Of a stretch of DNA of 64,000 nt, positions 37,197 through 49,944 are shown piece after piece. Source of the DNA: Paramarasmius palmivorus (taxonomy: Eukaryota; Basidiomycota; Agaricomycetes; Agaricales; Marasmiaceae). The stretch is from NCBI GenBank assembly GCA_037176845.1, contig JAYKXP010000081.1:62001-126000 (forward strand), written 5' to 3'. How positions within the stretch are numbered: position 1 is the stretch's first letter; every line of letters starts with the position of its first letter. The notes under the pieces are model-generated. The model saw only the letters and a list, made by a program, of their open reading frames with translations, did no database searches and had not been told where the DNA came from. The position numbers were made by a program, and so were the translations under genes.

Positions 37197-37682
37197 AGTA
37201 AGGACGAATGAAAATGAATTCCTGGAACGCGTAATGGACGCGCGTCGCCCGCCAATTTGTTTGGCTCTGTTTCGCAAAGGCTTTACATCCTTGACGCTCT
37301 GGAGTCTGCATCATGATTCTTCCAGCTCTCACACTCTGACATGTTGCATCTCGAATTCAATGGGCTCGACAAATATATCTCAAACATTCTCCTCACAGCT
37401 TCAGGGTACAAACCTAGGAAAAGCACAATGTTTGCCATCGGGATCTTCTCATCTGCGGCCACCGTACCTTGACAAGGAGAACGGAAGCCTCGCTTGAGAC
37501 GAAATCGACTCCGAGCTGCGCAATCTCTATACTCGGGCTCACATCCGCCAAGGCGCGCGGGAACTCGTGATACACCTGCCGTTGTCTTTTCTTGAGTCTC
37601 GATGATGTCAAATTGAATCTGCAGGCAGTATATAAAACACACGGTTCCTCGGTTCTTGTCTTCGTGTCTCTGTCTCTCCGCG
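37197..37682. promoter_or_regulatory. Divergent promoter region between RPN8 and the carboxylesterase
   Basis: 486 bp separate the RPN8 ATG (minus) from the esterase ATG (plus), so both promoters must lie here. A TATATAAAACA-type sequence at about 37629 is 54 bp upstream of the esterase start. Open frames inside have no domain support. Confidence 0.5.
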
Positions 37683-40071
37683 ATGCATCTTGGACTCAGA
37701 TTCGGATTAGGGCTCTTGACTCTTCGTGCAGTTTATGCTGCACCCTTCGCCGCACCTACAGTCCAGCTCGACTCCGCTACTGTAACAGGATCATCGAGTT
37801 CAGGCGTGGATAGTTTCCTTGGGATACCGTTCGCTCAGCCTCCGTAAGTGGTGGTGGTGGTTAGCTTTACGCGTTCCACGTACTGATTAGTCGACAGAAT
37901 TGGTGATCGCCGCTACCGCCTCCCCGAGCCCATTTCACCGTACCAAACGTCCTTCAGCGCGACCTCTGAAGGCCCCATATGCCCCCAAAAGGCTTCTGAA
38001 GTCCCAGTGTTACAGGGTCTTCCAGCGGAAATAGTCAACCTCCTTGTGAACCTCCTTGGAGATGTTCTTGGACCCGACAACGAAAGCGAGGATTGTATGT
38101 CTCCATTTTTCTCTACCTTACGTGTCGGGCAGCGCTGACAAGCTATTTCCGGTGTTCTCAGGTCTCACAATCAATGTCTATAAACCATCCGGCATAACTC
38201 CAGATTCCAAGCTTCCTGTCCTCGTTGTACGTGATCCTCCGAATTTCTTCATTCTGACAGCCATCTGAGTTTTCTTTGTTTTACTTTTAATTAATCAGTG
38301 GATATTCGGAGGTATCGTATGGTACCATTTCAATCTCGCACACACGCTTTCTAACTTTGGGTCTGAACCTGAACAGGTGGCTTCGAGTCAGGTCCTTCTG
38401 CGCTGTACGTCCACTGTTCGCCCTTTGTCGATGTCATTATTCCATCTGTCTAATCTGACATCAACCTTCCACAGGTATGATGGCAACAAAATCGTCGAAA
38501 GGTCAATTGCTCTGGGCCAGCCTGTCATTTATGTGGGTATGAATTATCGTTTGAATGGTGAGTTTTTGTGTTTTCTCAGACTCGACGGTGACGCCTGATG
38601 CTTGACATTGCTGCGTCATAGGATTTGGGTTCTTGGCTAGTCAAGAGATTAAGGGTGCGGGTGTGGGGAATCTTGGATTACAAGATCGTAAGTTTTACTA
38701 CTAAGCGGCCTTTTCACCCCGAAGGTATCGGTTATTGACGCAATAATATAACTTTGTATTGCAGAACGCGAGGCATTCAGATGGATACAGAAGTATATCG
38801 GCGCTTTTGGTGGCGATCCTACCAAGGTTACGATGTGCGTTCGCATTGATTTCTCTGGTACTGATTTGAAAGCTGACTGACACATGCACAGTTGGGGTGA
38901 ATCTGCTGGAGCTATCTCTGTCGCTCTTCACATGCTCGCCAATGATGGAAACACTGAAGGTCTCTTCCGTGCTGCGTTCATGCAATCTGGAGCGCCTATT
39001 CCAGTTGGAGGTGTTGAGAATGGGCAAAAATGTACGTTTCTCTCTTGCCTGTCAGAAGGAAAGTCACGTATCTTCCATCAGACTACGACCAGATCGTTTC
39101 TTCAACTGGCTGTTCTGGGTCCCCCGATACCCTACAGTGTCTTCGTGAAGTCCCCTACACGCAATTGAAGGCTGCAATTGACGAGACACCTGGGATCTTT
39201 TCATACCAGTCTTTGAATCTCCCTTGGCTTCCTCGAGCGGATGGAACATTCCTATCTGACAACCCCCAAAAGCTGGTCCAAGAAGGAAAAGTTGCCAACA
39301 TCCCCATGATCAGCGGTAACTGCGACGACGAAGGAACCGCGTTCTCACTTTCTAGTCTAAACATTACGTATGTCTGCTTCCATTCCCTCTTAGTCTATCT
39401 CGCACTCCCGCTAATCATCCCGAGATAGAACCAACGCACAAGTTCGAGAATACATCAAAACTAACTTTATTACTACCATCACCGACCCTGAGCTTGATCA
39501 GCTTCTACAGGCGTATCCACAGACTCTGAGTGAGGGGTCGCCTTACAATACTGCGTTTTTGAATGCGATTACGCCGCAGTTTAAGAGGATCGCGTCGTTC
39601 CAGGGAGATGCAGTGTTCCAGGCTCCCAGGAGGTTCTTTTTGCAGCAGAGGAGCGGGAAGCAGCCGATTTGGACATTTTGTGAGTGAGATTATGCCGTTC
39701 CCTTGCAATTAGACTGATGGAATTGGGTACCAGTGAGTAAAAGGTTGAAGATCACACCCTTTTTGGGTTCGGTGCGTTTATATCCTTCATATTGAATCGT
39801 TCCCGTTTTCACTCTGCACAATATGCAGCTCCACGGCTCTGATCTCCTCAATACGTACGGTCCAGGGGACATGACAGACTACCTCGTTCGTTTCACGGCC
39901 ACTCTGAACCCTAATGGTAATACTGGAATCAACTGGCCAGAGTATACGAAGGAACAGCCTACGATGCTGCAATTCCAGGATGGATTTGTACCGTTGACGT
40001 TGACGCAGGATACCTATAGGCAGCAGCCGATGGAGGTTATTACGCAGATTTCATTAGCTCACCCTGTGTAA
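37683..40071 (+). CDS. Secreted type-B carboxylesterase/lipase
   Basis: Candida rugosa lipase-type alpha/beta hydrolase. The ATG at 37683 opens a signal peptide ([20 protein letters not shown]), then [14 protein letters not shown] and an N-terminal [13 protein letters not shown]. The oxyanion loop is WIFGGGF, split by introns; the nucleophile elbow is [15 protein letters not shown] (Ser in GESAG). The acid is probably Glu in [11 protein letters not shown], and the base His in [11 protein letters not shown]. The gene ends [10 protein letters not shown]. About ten short introns. Length near 550 residues is normal. Substrates could be triglycerides, sterol esters or wall esters. Confidence 0.92.
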
Positions 40072-40675
40072 GGGGCGAGAAGTATAATGCATTATGTACT
40101 GAGCAGTGGAATCGTGTACACATAAATCTCGTACAAATAAAGATGAACGAGAGGCTCGAAATGATGATATTTCGCAAAGGTGCATAAACCGGTAGATATT
40201 GGGAACACGACTCGGCGATATCTTGTCTTTAGCAAGTCCAAAGGAAGGGATCGTGCCATGTTTGGACCCTTCTTTATACGGGGCCAAACGTCAACTTATA
40301 AAGTGTTGACCCAAATATGACTTCTCCTTGCACCACATACAATGGTTTTGGTTGTTCTGAAGTTGACGATGAAGTTTGATGCCTTGAACCTTGCAGAATA
40401 TGGGCTGCAGTGTTATGGTCAATAATAAATCGCAGAGAGTGTAATAATCGAGCACCTTGAAACCTGTATATCACTTGACAACATCCATCACAATTGCAAA
40501 ATTCGTGGAAAAAGGGAGAACAATGGAAAGAACAAGGGAGACAATGGAAGGTCGAATAAGCGGGGCGCGGGGAAGAATGAGATGACTGGGAGCAGTCACG
40601 CCCTTATAGCTGGGCGGAGTTTGAATTTGGCCTCTCTTCATCAACAGCAAGGACCATTGCCCGGTCGAGGAGAGT
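40072..40675. other. Intergenic, SPT7 promoter region
   Basis: About 600 bp between two plus-strand genes. Two minus frames of 66 and 75 codons have no domain support. No repeat is seen. Confidence 0.4.
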
Positions 40676-43600
40676 ATGAATGTGAGTGATTCAACCACAA
40701 TTCCCCCTTAATTTTTGCTCATTTCTCCTCAGAATCTCCTTAGGACCTTGACCGAGAGCCAGGCTAGGTCAAATATCTCAAATACCGACCTCAAATTACT
40801 GCTAACGACTGTCAAGGAGGGCCGAGTAAGCGAGTACTACATCCAAGAAGTTCAACCAAACTCATACATAATTATTAGCGGCAAGGTCACGGTGACAAGC
40901 TCGCGGACCCTTTCTATGACTCTCTCGAAGGACTTTTGCTAGATCTCCGAACAGTTTCGATTGTAAGTCACGCATTCGGATGATGTAACGGATCCTGGGG
41001 TAGTGCTAATGACCGTGTTTCTTCCTAGGATAACCACGATGCAGAAGCCTTTCTAAAGCCAGTTCTGAAGGCGGAAGCTCCGGACTACTATGATGGTGCG
41101 TTGAATCTTGTCATTACCACGTTTAACAGCACTCAATCGCGTTGCAGTTATCCAGACTCCAATGGACTTTCAGTCCATGCTCAAGAAGGTCAAGCAGAAG
41201 GCATACAAGTCCAAGAAGGAGTTTAAGGATGACTTGGATCTAATATGGTCAAACTGCTTCCAATACAATGCCGCACCCGTGTGTAATCCGCTCCTGCGCA
41301 ACGCGTACCACGCCGACTAACTTATACCTTTCCTAGTCCCATCCCCTTCGCAAATGTGCTGAACGCCTACGAGTCAAAGCAGATAGACTGCTGCAAAACA
41401 TCACCGACCGTAAAGAGCGTACAGACCCTGTCATTCCTTTCGAATTGTCAGGTTCCGCACATCCCAAAGTCAATGGACATATCAATGGCATTGGACGGGC
41501 GCATACCTATTCTCCCTCTACTTCAGCTCCCTCAGCCACGAAACCTTCCACTCCCGCCTCTAAATCATCGTCAATGTCGTTGAAAGCGTCTTCGTTGGCT
41601 AGAGCTCCAAGGAAAGATCTGCCGTTCGCAGAGACCCCCGCACTCATCAGGACTCCAGAGGGAATGGCTGCATTCCGGGAATTGGACCGGAATTTGGAAG
41701 CGTCGTTCCAAGCAGGCAGCTCATCTAAAGAAGCAGTCGTTGAGCGTCTGTGCGACTTGGCATCTACAGGCTACGAATTCTCGATACCTGCTCTTACCAA
41801 GTCAACATCTGACGGAAAGGCAAAGTCAGATTCGGAAGACAACGCCTCCCTGGGGGACAAGCGCAAACTGTAGGTCGTCCTTTATAATGGCCTTCTAGGC
41901 CGCTCCCGGTGTCATTTCATTGATCGACCGTCGCTGATACCTCTTCCAGGAACGGCATCTCAGATAATGCGCGCCCACACAAACGGCCGCGTGTTAATTC
42001 ATATTCCTCAAGTCAGACGATCTCACCACAACAATCACAAGCGCTTCCACCGCCGACATATGGTCAATCTCCCTATATCTCTACCCCGTCATCAGTAGGC
42101 TCGGTCACTCTCGTAGGCAGCTCCGTAGCCGGTCTTTCATCAACGCCGACATCCCCTGATGCAACGCCTCATGCGTCTTCGTCTACTAGTGTTTCGACAT
42201 TGATCGAGCACGATCCTACACCGCTCTGGTGGTCAGCTAGCCACTCCGACTTCCTTCTCCCCAATGGACTCCCCGAAATACCCTTCAGGTCCTCCTCGCC
42301 GCCACCTCATCTGCGAAAACGACGACGGCAGCCTTCACCTCCACCAATTCCTCTTTTCCCAGGAATACTTTCTCAAGAAGCCTCTTCGTCGTCATCTGTA
42401 TCAGCCTCCCAAATACCTGCGCCAAAGCGAAAGAAGAAACGTAAAAAGGACGTGGCTGCGATCGAGGGTACAGGTGGGGATCAACCAGCAGGCGAACCGA
42501 GCAACCCCAAGTCACTATTGTCGTTAATGAACAACAACATCCGAACGATAAAGCGGATACGTATGACCCATGCAAAGTTCTCTGCTCTCGGTTTGGGTCG
42601 GGATGGGAACGCTGCTGGTGCTGGAGGTGAAGATGGTGCTGACGGTACAGCGGTGGACATGGGTGCGATGATGGATGTGGATGATGCAGGGGTGATTGCT
42701 GGAGGCGTTGGAGTGGATGAGAGTGATAAGCTTGATGATAGGCCGTGGATGGTCAGGTTGAAGGAGACGGCAGTGGTTGAGGATGAAGAGGTGACTGGGG
42801 AGAAGGGGAAGAACAAGGAAAAGGAACAGGAGAAGGAGAAGAAAGTCACAATAAAGATCGAACCGGAGGTTACAGGGATCATGAATGGTGTGCCGGAGGT
42901 GAAAGTTGAAGCAGATTCCGCGATGCCGGAAATGATGTTGGTCTCTGAGCTCGGTAAACGCCGGAAGCCGAAGCGGCCAGTCTATGTTGCGGGCGGTGTA
43001 GATATGGGCCAGAAGAATGCGGAAGGGTGTTTGAAGTGGATGGGAGAGAAGGTGTTAGAGCACGTCGGGTTCCAAGGTACTTGTTTTGTTATCATGTCTC
43101 CTTTACTGAATAACTGAACGATTTTGGTGTAGGCTCGTCAAGTGTGGCATTGGATGTTCTTACTAGTGTGACGTCAGAATACCTGCAGAACGTCGGTCGT
43201 ACTATCAAATTCCTAAGCGATAAATTTGGGAACAAGATGACTGCAGAGGTGCGTCGATTCATGAACTTGTGGTATGACGGGCATTCAAGCTCATACTGGC
43301 TCCAAGGAAATCATTCTTCACACATTGTTTGAAAGTGGTATGTCAAAGGTTTCGGACCTCGAACGGTACGTTTCGGACGATGTGGAGAGGTATGGCTCTC
43401 GATTGGGCGACTTGGAGAAGAAGCTTGTTGGGGCTTACCGAGAAGTCACTGCTGTCGATACAGTTGTCGACGAGGACGGCATCTTTGCGGAGGATTCAGA
43501 AGACGAAGACAATGCACTCGCTCTGTGCGTATCAACGCTCATGCTGACGGATCTCGCTAACAATTTTAATACAGTGGCGGCTTTGCGGATTCACTTGGAA

Positions 43601-44731
43601 TGGACTATTTCGGTCTGAAAGAGCTCGGAATTGCCGACGAATTTGGAATGTCAAGCTTGAGTATCCCGCGAAGATTGCTCAAAGGAAAGAAGAAGCAAAA
43701 CTTGTCTTCTCATACGTACGTGTTTTTCCTTGTGGTTATGCGTTGGCACTGACATGCACCCCAGTGCAAAGCCGAGCGAACCTCCTTTACCCTATCCTCT
43801 GCCACCTCCCTTGGTACCTCTCGTTGCGAAAGAAGTGCCAAGGCAAATCGGACTGCTACAGCCGTACTACAATACCCGTCTCGGCGCACTCATGCCCCCG
43901 CCACCGATGCAACCACAACCTCCAATTGCGCCATATGCAAGACCCTCAATACCCGTTTTGCAGGGACCAGCACTAGCACAAGGCTACGCACACATGTTCA
44001 TGCCACCACCTCCGCCGCCGCCAACGATGCCGCCACCTACACAACCACAAGGATCCTCGACACCTCAGGCTTCACCAATCCCACCGCCGACTGTACCCCA
44101 AGCAGTCACCGGAACACCTTCACCTGTACCGCCGGCAACTGCGCTGACTGCTCCTCAATCGACACCACAACCTCAACTACCATATCCGCAACCATACCCT
44201 TACCCAGTACCCTATGTGGCGGTCACGATGCACCCTGCACAAGCACCACAGCCTGCGCTTCCCCCGCCTACATTGGCTTTGCCAGACGATCCACCAGCAC
44301 CTGCTCAAGCTAAGATGGGACCTCTTGGCCAAATCTTGAAGACCGGCGGAGCAGCGAACACCACAACCAAGAAGAAAACTGCTAAAGCCGCTGCTGCTGC
44401 TGCTGCCGGCGGTGCCAAAGTTGACCCAAAGACAGAACCTAATGATGGGCCTAGTACCGGTGTTGACCCAGGTTCCACAGCAGCCACTCCTCTCATGAAT
44501 GGCACATCTTCAGGGCCTCCTTCTGCAGTTACTGATGAAACGACGCCGGCTAGTACTGAACCCAAGAAGAAGAAAGGTGTCACAGGTGTGGGCAAGGGTA
44601 ATGGGAGGAAGAAAAAGTTGTTGGAAGCTGCTGCCGCGCAGGCTCAAGCACAAGCACAAGCTCAGCAGCAACAGCAGCAAAGGCAGGGGCAACAGCAACA
44701 GTATCCTCCTGTCGTAACGGCCAGTGCATAG
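40676..44731 (+). CDS. SPT7: SAGA complex subunit Spt7 (bromodomain plus histone fold)
   Basis: Scaffold subunit of the SAGA histone acetyltransferase complex. The likely start, ATG at 40676, encodes only MN before an intron that leads to NLLRTLTESQARSNISNTDL. The bromodomain spans PVLKAEAPDYYD, VIQTPMDFQSMLKKVK and FKDDLDLIWSNCFQYNAAP, followed by HPLRKCAERLRVKADRLL. A long region carries basic clusters (PAPKRKKKRKKD) and TPLWWSASHSDFLLPNGLPE. The histone fold appears as SSVALDVLTSVTSEYLQNVG with KMTAEEIILHTLFESG. The C-terminus is Pro-rich with a run of Pro at 44012-44030, then Ala/Gln-rich, ending PPVVTASA. The start could lie in a further 5' exon. Confidence 0.9.
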
Positions 44732-45047
44732 TTGATCGACTAGTATTTATCCCTCGCTCTCACTTAACGATATTCGCCATGATTACTTACATACTCGCAT
44801 TATCTCTATCGACGCTCTCATCATATTGGAATTGTAGCATTGACACGCATTAAACATTTGGTTTTGAATACATACAACGGATTCGTGCGCTCTCGTTCGG
44901 TTGCCCCGGTGATGAGAATCTGTGGCTGTACACAAGGGCGTTCCTGTCTTCTCAGCGCGCCGACCATCATGTTGGAGATTCTGAATAGGGTCTCTACAGC
45001 TTTTCCATCTTTCATCACAACCACCACCACCAGCTACTAAGTGAAAC
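44732..45047. other. Intergenic
   Basis: 316 bp between SPT7 and penta-EF-hand gene B; nothing recognised beyond the expected promoter. Confidence 0.4.
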
Positions 45048-46187
45048 ATGTCCTACGGCGGAAATGTGTGTACTCTCGTGACTCTATCCCGAAAAACATC
45101 ATTCTGATCCTAGAATCGTATAGTACGGTCAAAACCCTGCTGGGGGATACGCTCCACCCCCTGGTGCACCCCCAGGTCACAGCGGCGGCTATGGGGCGCC
45201 TGCCGGACCTCCTCCTGGCGCAGACCCTCAGTGCGTTGCTATCTAGAACGCGGCGAAGATTTCTCACTGATATTGGATAGATTGTGGAACTGGTTTAACG
45301 CCGTTGATGTTGATCGTTCAGGACATATTTCTGCAGACGAATTGCGTGCGTTGTTTTGCTATCGCTCGAGATATCTCTCTGGAATTACATACCTTGTTCA
45401 GAGCGCGCCTTGATCAATGGAGACTGGACTCGTGAGTGAAGTTACTGGTTGGAATATAGGACATCACCCTAATCCAACACCAAGCGTTCGATCTCGATAC
45501 CGTGAAATTGTTGATGTCAATCTTCGTGCGTTTCTACCGTTCCGGGACCGACCATACTCCAATACTAACGCTCAATTTCATAGGATGTTGACCGAAGCGG
45601 AACGATTGGTTTCAACGAGGTTCGCAATACCTCGACACTAATGAAGGTTTCGCCTACTAAATCGCTTCCTAAAGTTCTCTGGGCTCTGGAAATACATCAA
45701 GGTGTGCACCATGTTCGTGTGATACATATTTTGCTTACTCTCCTCATTGCAGGACTGGCAAAATGTCTTCCGGCACTTCGACCAGGATAGGTCTGGCTCA
45801 ATAGACGGCGCAGAGTTGTCAAACGCGCTTACTCAGTTTGGGTTGGTACACCGTATTTCTGAGAGTTTAACTGTTATCTGATATCTGGTAGATATAATCT
45901 CTCTCCTCCGCTCCTGGAACTCGTCCAGAAGAAATATGGTTCGTCAACCATAAACGTCATTAAACTGGTCAGCTCAGAACTCTCATTTCGTAGATCCCAA
46001 ACCGTCCGGTGCTCATCGTCACGCCATTGTCGCTCCTCAAGCCGGCATCTCATTCGACCGCTTCGTCCGAGCATGTGTCGTGATTAAGCAGCTGAGCGAG
46101 GCATTTGGAAAGCTCGACTCAGATAGGGATGGATGGATTCAAATCAACTATGATCAATTTATGCATACGGTTTTGACTTTGCCCTGA
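45048..46187 (+). CDS. Penta-EF-hand calcium-binding protein, copy B
   Basis: Paralogue of the gene at 18315. It begins MSYGGN, then YGQNPAGGYAPPPGAPPG; the Gly/Pro-rich head is shorter than in copy A. EF-hand loops: DVDRSGHISADELR, DVDRSGTIGFNE, DQDRSGSIDGAELSNALTQF, and DSDRDGWIQINYDQFMH, ending TVLTLP. The LWNWFNAVDV and RALINGDWT segments match copy A almost residue for residue, as do the intron sites. All loop calcium ligands visible in copy A are kept, so both look functional. Confidence 0.9.
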
Positions 46188-46365
46188 TGAGGGGTACATA
46201 CTATAGATAAAAGAACCGCGAAAAGATGTAACACTTGGAGTAATAACATAATCCGGTCAATGAATAAGGAAGAGGAGACGATTTGTATCGAAGAACTACG
46301 GGCCGAGAATCGCCTTGAGGACAATTCGCAAGCGCCGGTGTTCAAACGTTCAAGCACCGGCGCGT

Positions 46366-47838
46366 TTAACGTCCAACCTTCTGAGCTTCCACATCTTCGT
46401 GTCTATCGAAGGATACTGGCTGAAGAGCCGCACTACGGGCGTCAGGGTTCTCGGAGGTCTCGAGGTTTTCCGAGACAACGGTGGGTGGTTCACCAAATCG
46501 CAGAGTAGATAGCATCTGAGAGACCAACACGGTGTTGTCATTCGACGCTAGGCTTGTGCGCAAGAATATCAAAGTGGGTGCAATACCCTGAAATGAATAA
46601 TTTGAGAGATAGGCGGAGACTTTCATGCTGTGCTTACCGCCATTAATGTGACCAGTGGAGACAGTGTTATTCCAAAGCCTAACTCGCTCGAGGACTCTGC
46701 GAGTGCGATGTTTGTAATAAATGCTGCAGAATCCAGAAGACCAGATTCGATGCTAAAACATGTCCTCTTATTAAGGCAGGTCTGCGGCGTCCAAAACTGT
46801 AAACACTTACAGTATAGTTATGATTCTTTTGTATTTGCGGTCAATCTTTTGCCCCAGGTACTCTCGGGTGTCCCGCGTCATCCACCAGATTCGACCGGCT
46901 ATTGGTTTCAATTAGCACTTCCAATCATAAGCACGAGTAACCAAATGAGTCACAGTACCAATGAGGAATGTCAGCAGAAGTGTATTCAAAGCACTAGTAC
47001 AGGTATACGCCACGTGCATTGTGTCAGACTTGGCGAATAAATCCCATCGTCGTTGACCATAAGAGCAAAAATATACCACATATTCAACGAAACCAAAGAC
47101 TATGATTCTATCGGCTGGGAGGTTGATGTAATTAGAAATGATCTTTACCATTTGTTGTGAACAAAACTACCAATAGCGCGGAGGTAAAAACACGCCTCTC
47201 CGAGCCCCATATAACAAAAAAGCGGTATAACTATAGACATGTCAGTGAAGGGACTCGGGAAATAATTAAAACAGTTGCTCACAAGGACAGTGTCTGCAAT
47301 ACAGCTGCTTGAATGTCAGAAAAAATCTTTAGGTCATCGGTGAACCACTCACTTCGATGCGACATAGAATATTCCGGAAAAGACGCTGATAACTGATATT
47401 ACTATCAAAACACAACCCTCGAAGCAAACAACCCACTGAAGAACCAAATACTTGACGTTCCCAACAGTATCGCTCGAAAGGCTAGAACAGCCTCTACGAT
47501 TGTAACACCTGCTTCGATCACAGCAGACGAGGTTGATGATACAAAGAGTGTGATCACCCAGCCGAGGTGTAACTTCTTGTTTACCATAGCTTCGCGCGTG
47601 CAGAGAAAGTAGACGACCATTCCGAAGAGTAAAACATAGAAACCTGCAAAAACGTTAGTAATAACTGCGGGCATATATCCGATACCTACTGACCGAGGAA
47701 GAATAATACTAGCTATGTGTCTCCTTAATGAACATGTACAACGTGGAGTCATACAGTACTCACACCGACGGTGACAAATGGCGCGAGCAATACTCCCTGA
47801 ATCGAGTATACCGACTCGAATGGATAGCTGTTACTCAT
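46366..47838 (-). pseudogene. Multi-pass membrane protein, array copy 1 (likely broken)
   Basis: First of four tandem paralogues. Starts MSNSYPFESVYSIQGVLLAP at 47838; a mini-exon LVLFFLG and then FYVLLFGMVVYFLCTREAMV follow. Later segments: GRIWWMTRDTREYLGQKIDR, IESGLLDSAAFITNIAL, GIAPTLIFLRTSLAS, MLSTLRFGEPP. Near 47470, after LAFRA, about 37 nt present in copy 4 are missing; the change is not a multiple of three, so translation stops at FSGLFASRVVF about 25 residues later. Downstream exons still show good splice sites and conserved residues, suggesting recent loss. It also lacks the SETSSA-like terminus of the others. An unusual donor might partly restore frame. Confidence 0.65.
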
Positions 47839-49944
47839 CTCTGCGAGAGGAAGACGGCAGAAGCGAAAGCTGAAGAACCCAATCGAACACCATAATTTAT
47901 ACTTTCTCGAGAAAGTTCAAACATAGAGCTGTAATACCATGAACATCAAGCAAGCGAGATACAAACAATACCTACACCTTTTTGTTGGGTCCTCTACTGG
48001 AGCCGTGTTTTAATTTCTCCCAATTCCGGGTCTGTGATACTCACCTTCTATTGTACTCTGTCGTGTCATGATAGCTATTTTCACCTTCAATCTTAGAGTG
48101 ACGGTGAGATGGTTCAAGGCTGTCATTCAGATTTTGAGGTTTTACGTCGTTCTTGTTGTCTTCTTTCACCTAATACAAGCCAACGTTAGCCTTGGTGACA
48201 CAAGCGACATTATTATATTCTCGAAACCTTAACAAGTTGCTGAAGACGATAATACATCAGCCCTAATCCGGCTTAAGCAGCGACCGGGAACACTTCGTCT
48301 TCAGATATGTCGCAAATATAGTCATATTTTGGATCTTCTTGATGCCATGGTGGGGTTGAAGTGCTTTATACCACGATGCGATTGATCACGAACTAGAAGG
48401 CAGTCAGATGAACGTCTCTGGTGATATGGTGTTCACACACCTCGAAGGAATGGATCCGAGAAATCAGTTGAGATCGAGATATGTATGTTGCTCTGTGATG
48501 TTCGTTGTTCCAGAGTAGAAGATTTCCGATTCCGAATCAAGATGCGGGGACTGCGAGAACACTGCCTGAAAGATGGTGGCGGTAGTCATGCGCTTCTACC
48601 GTGAACAGTCCAGTCAAATTTTTCGCAGCGCTGTTCTGGAACGGCTTCTAGGTTGCCCATCATGTCAACGGAGCTCCCAACGGAACCTCAAACCCTATAA
48701 TCGTCATTCCCGGCGCATTCCTAGTTTCAGCACTTGGCTTGACTTGAATGGGATGAGATGAGGAAGAAATCCTGTGAACTGTGGCTTTTGAGAGTACTGA
48801 AAGCTTGTCTCATGAGGGATGATAGAAGAGGGTTGACCGGCAACTTCCGAGTCAGACCCGTCCCTTCCCTGATCGCCCGAGGTTGCCCTTCCTTCTCGAA
48901 AACGATTCGGACCACTTCAAGACGTAGGCGAGAAGCTGCGCTCGGGACTATTCTCTGTAGAAGGCGAGGGAAGAGCAGCGTGAAGTTTTGGGGCATGGTT
49001 GGGGTGTAGCAGGGGCAGATGCTTACGATCCTAGACAGCTATGAGCAAAGAAACTGTACACAAAAGGTGAGCGCCCTACTGCTCTTCTCAAAACCACCCT
49101 TCCGTAGATTCCGGCCCGGGAGCAAGGAACTCAAGAATCGGTGATTGCAAGTCAGCGGCTCAGCTTCCAATTTTTGAAGAATTTTCGACCATGGCCTACA
49201 CTTCCATCACTACCAGTCCGGTATGAAAACCCAGTATTCATGGAGCAAGGCATTTAGGACAAGGAAACCCCGCGAAGAACCAGGAACGTTTCTCTGTGTT
49301 ACACAAGTATCGTCGCCCTCTCATGCAGCTTCCGACTCAAAGGCCATTCAACTGTCACTGAACAAATGATACCTTACACCTACTTTCGTGTCGACCAACT
49401 CCAACTCTCGCAGCAATACTAACCCACGACAACCTAGGGCTCGACTAGGTCTTTCGGGGTCCGGAAATCGTACGATTTACTGTCCTCTACCGGTCTGGTT
49501 GTTTTCATGGACTCGTATACAGCACTCCCTTTATTATAGCCAACACAGGACGTCTCCAAACCTAACAAACCAGTAGTTAGGCTATCGTAGCTGAAGGCGG
49601 TCCCTAAACCTATCGCAGATGCTTCGAAATAGAACGATACTTGCGATTGACCACCGGCTACACGGCTTCTTCTGATTCTTCGTCGTCGGGTCCGATTGAT
49701 TATCTTGCGGACTGGCTTTGTTTGTATCATGTAGTCAACTATTTCTTGCTTGGGTGCTTTGCCACTGTGTATGTCGCCTTTGGTATGCACCGAATACAAT
49801 TTCTTGGCGACTTCATGAGACCGTCATAGGATTGACTGATCGCTTGACCGTTAACATGGTCCAGCGAGAGCATACTACAAACGAACCATCTAAAAGTGGA
49901 TATATACAGGTATCGTGGCATTGCTAGATAATCGAAACTGCTAT
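47839..49944. other. Array spacer 1
   Basis: 2.1 kb without a supported gene. Parts of it resemble array spacer 2: the stretch around GCCTGAAAGATGGTGGCG at 48564 matches 52032, and CTTTGGTATGCACCGAAT at 49778 recurs at 53449. The duplicated unit therefore includes non-coding DNA. Confidence 0.55.

Noticed and set aside
42481..42882. Long antisense frame within SPT7, with Ser/Pro-rich translation
   Set aside because: It is the shadow of a charged, repetitive coding region of SPT7; the sense frame explains it.
44305..44595. Hydrophobic antisense frame opposite the Ala-rich end of SPT7
   Set aside because: It arises from GCT/GCC repeats read on the other strand.
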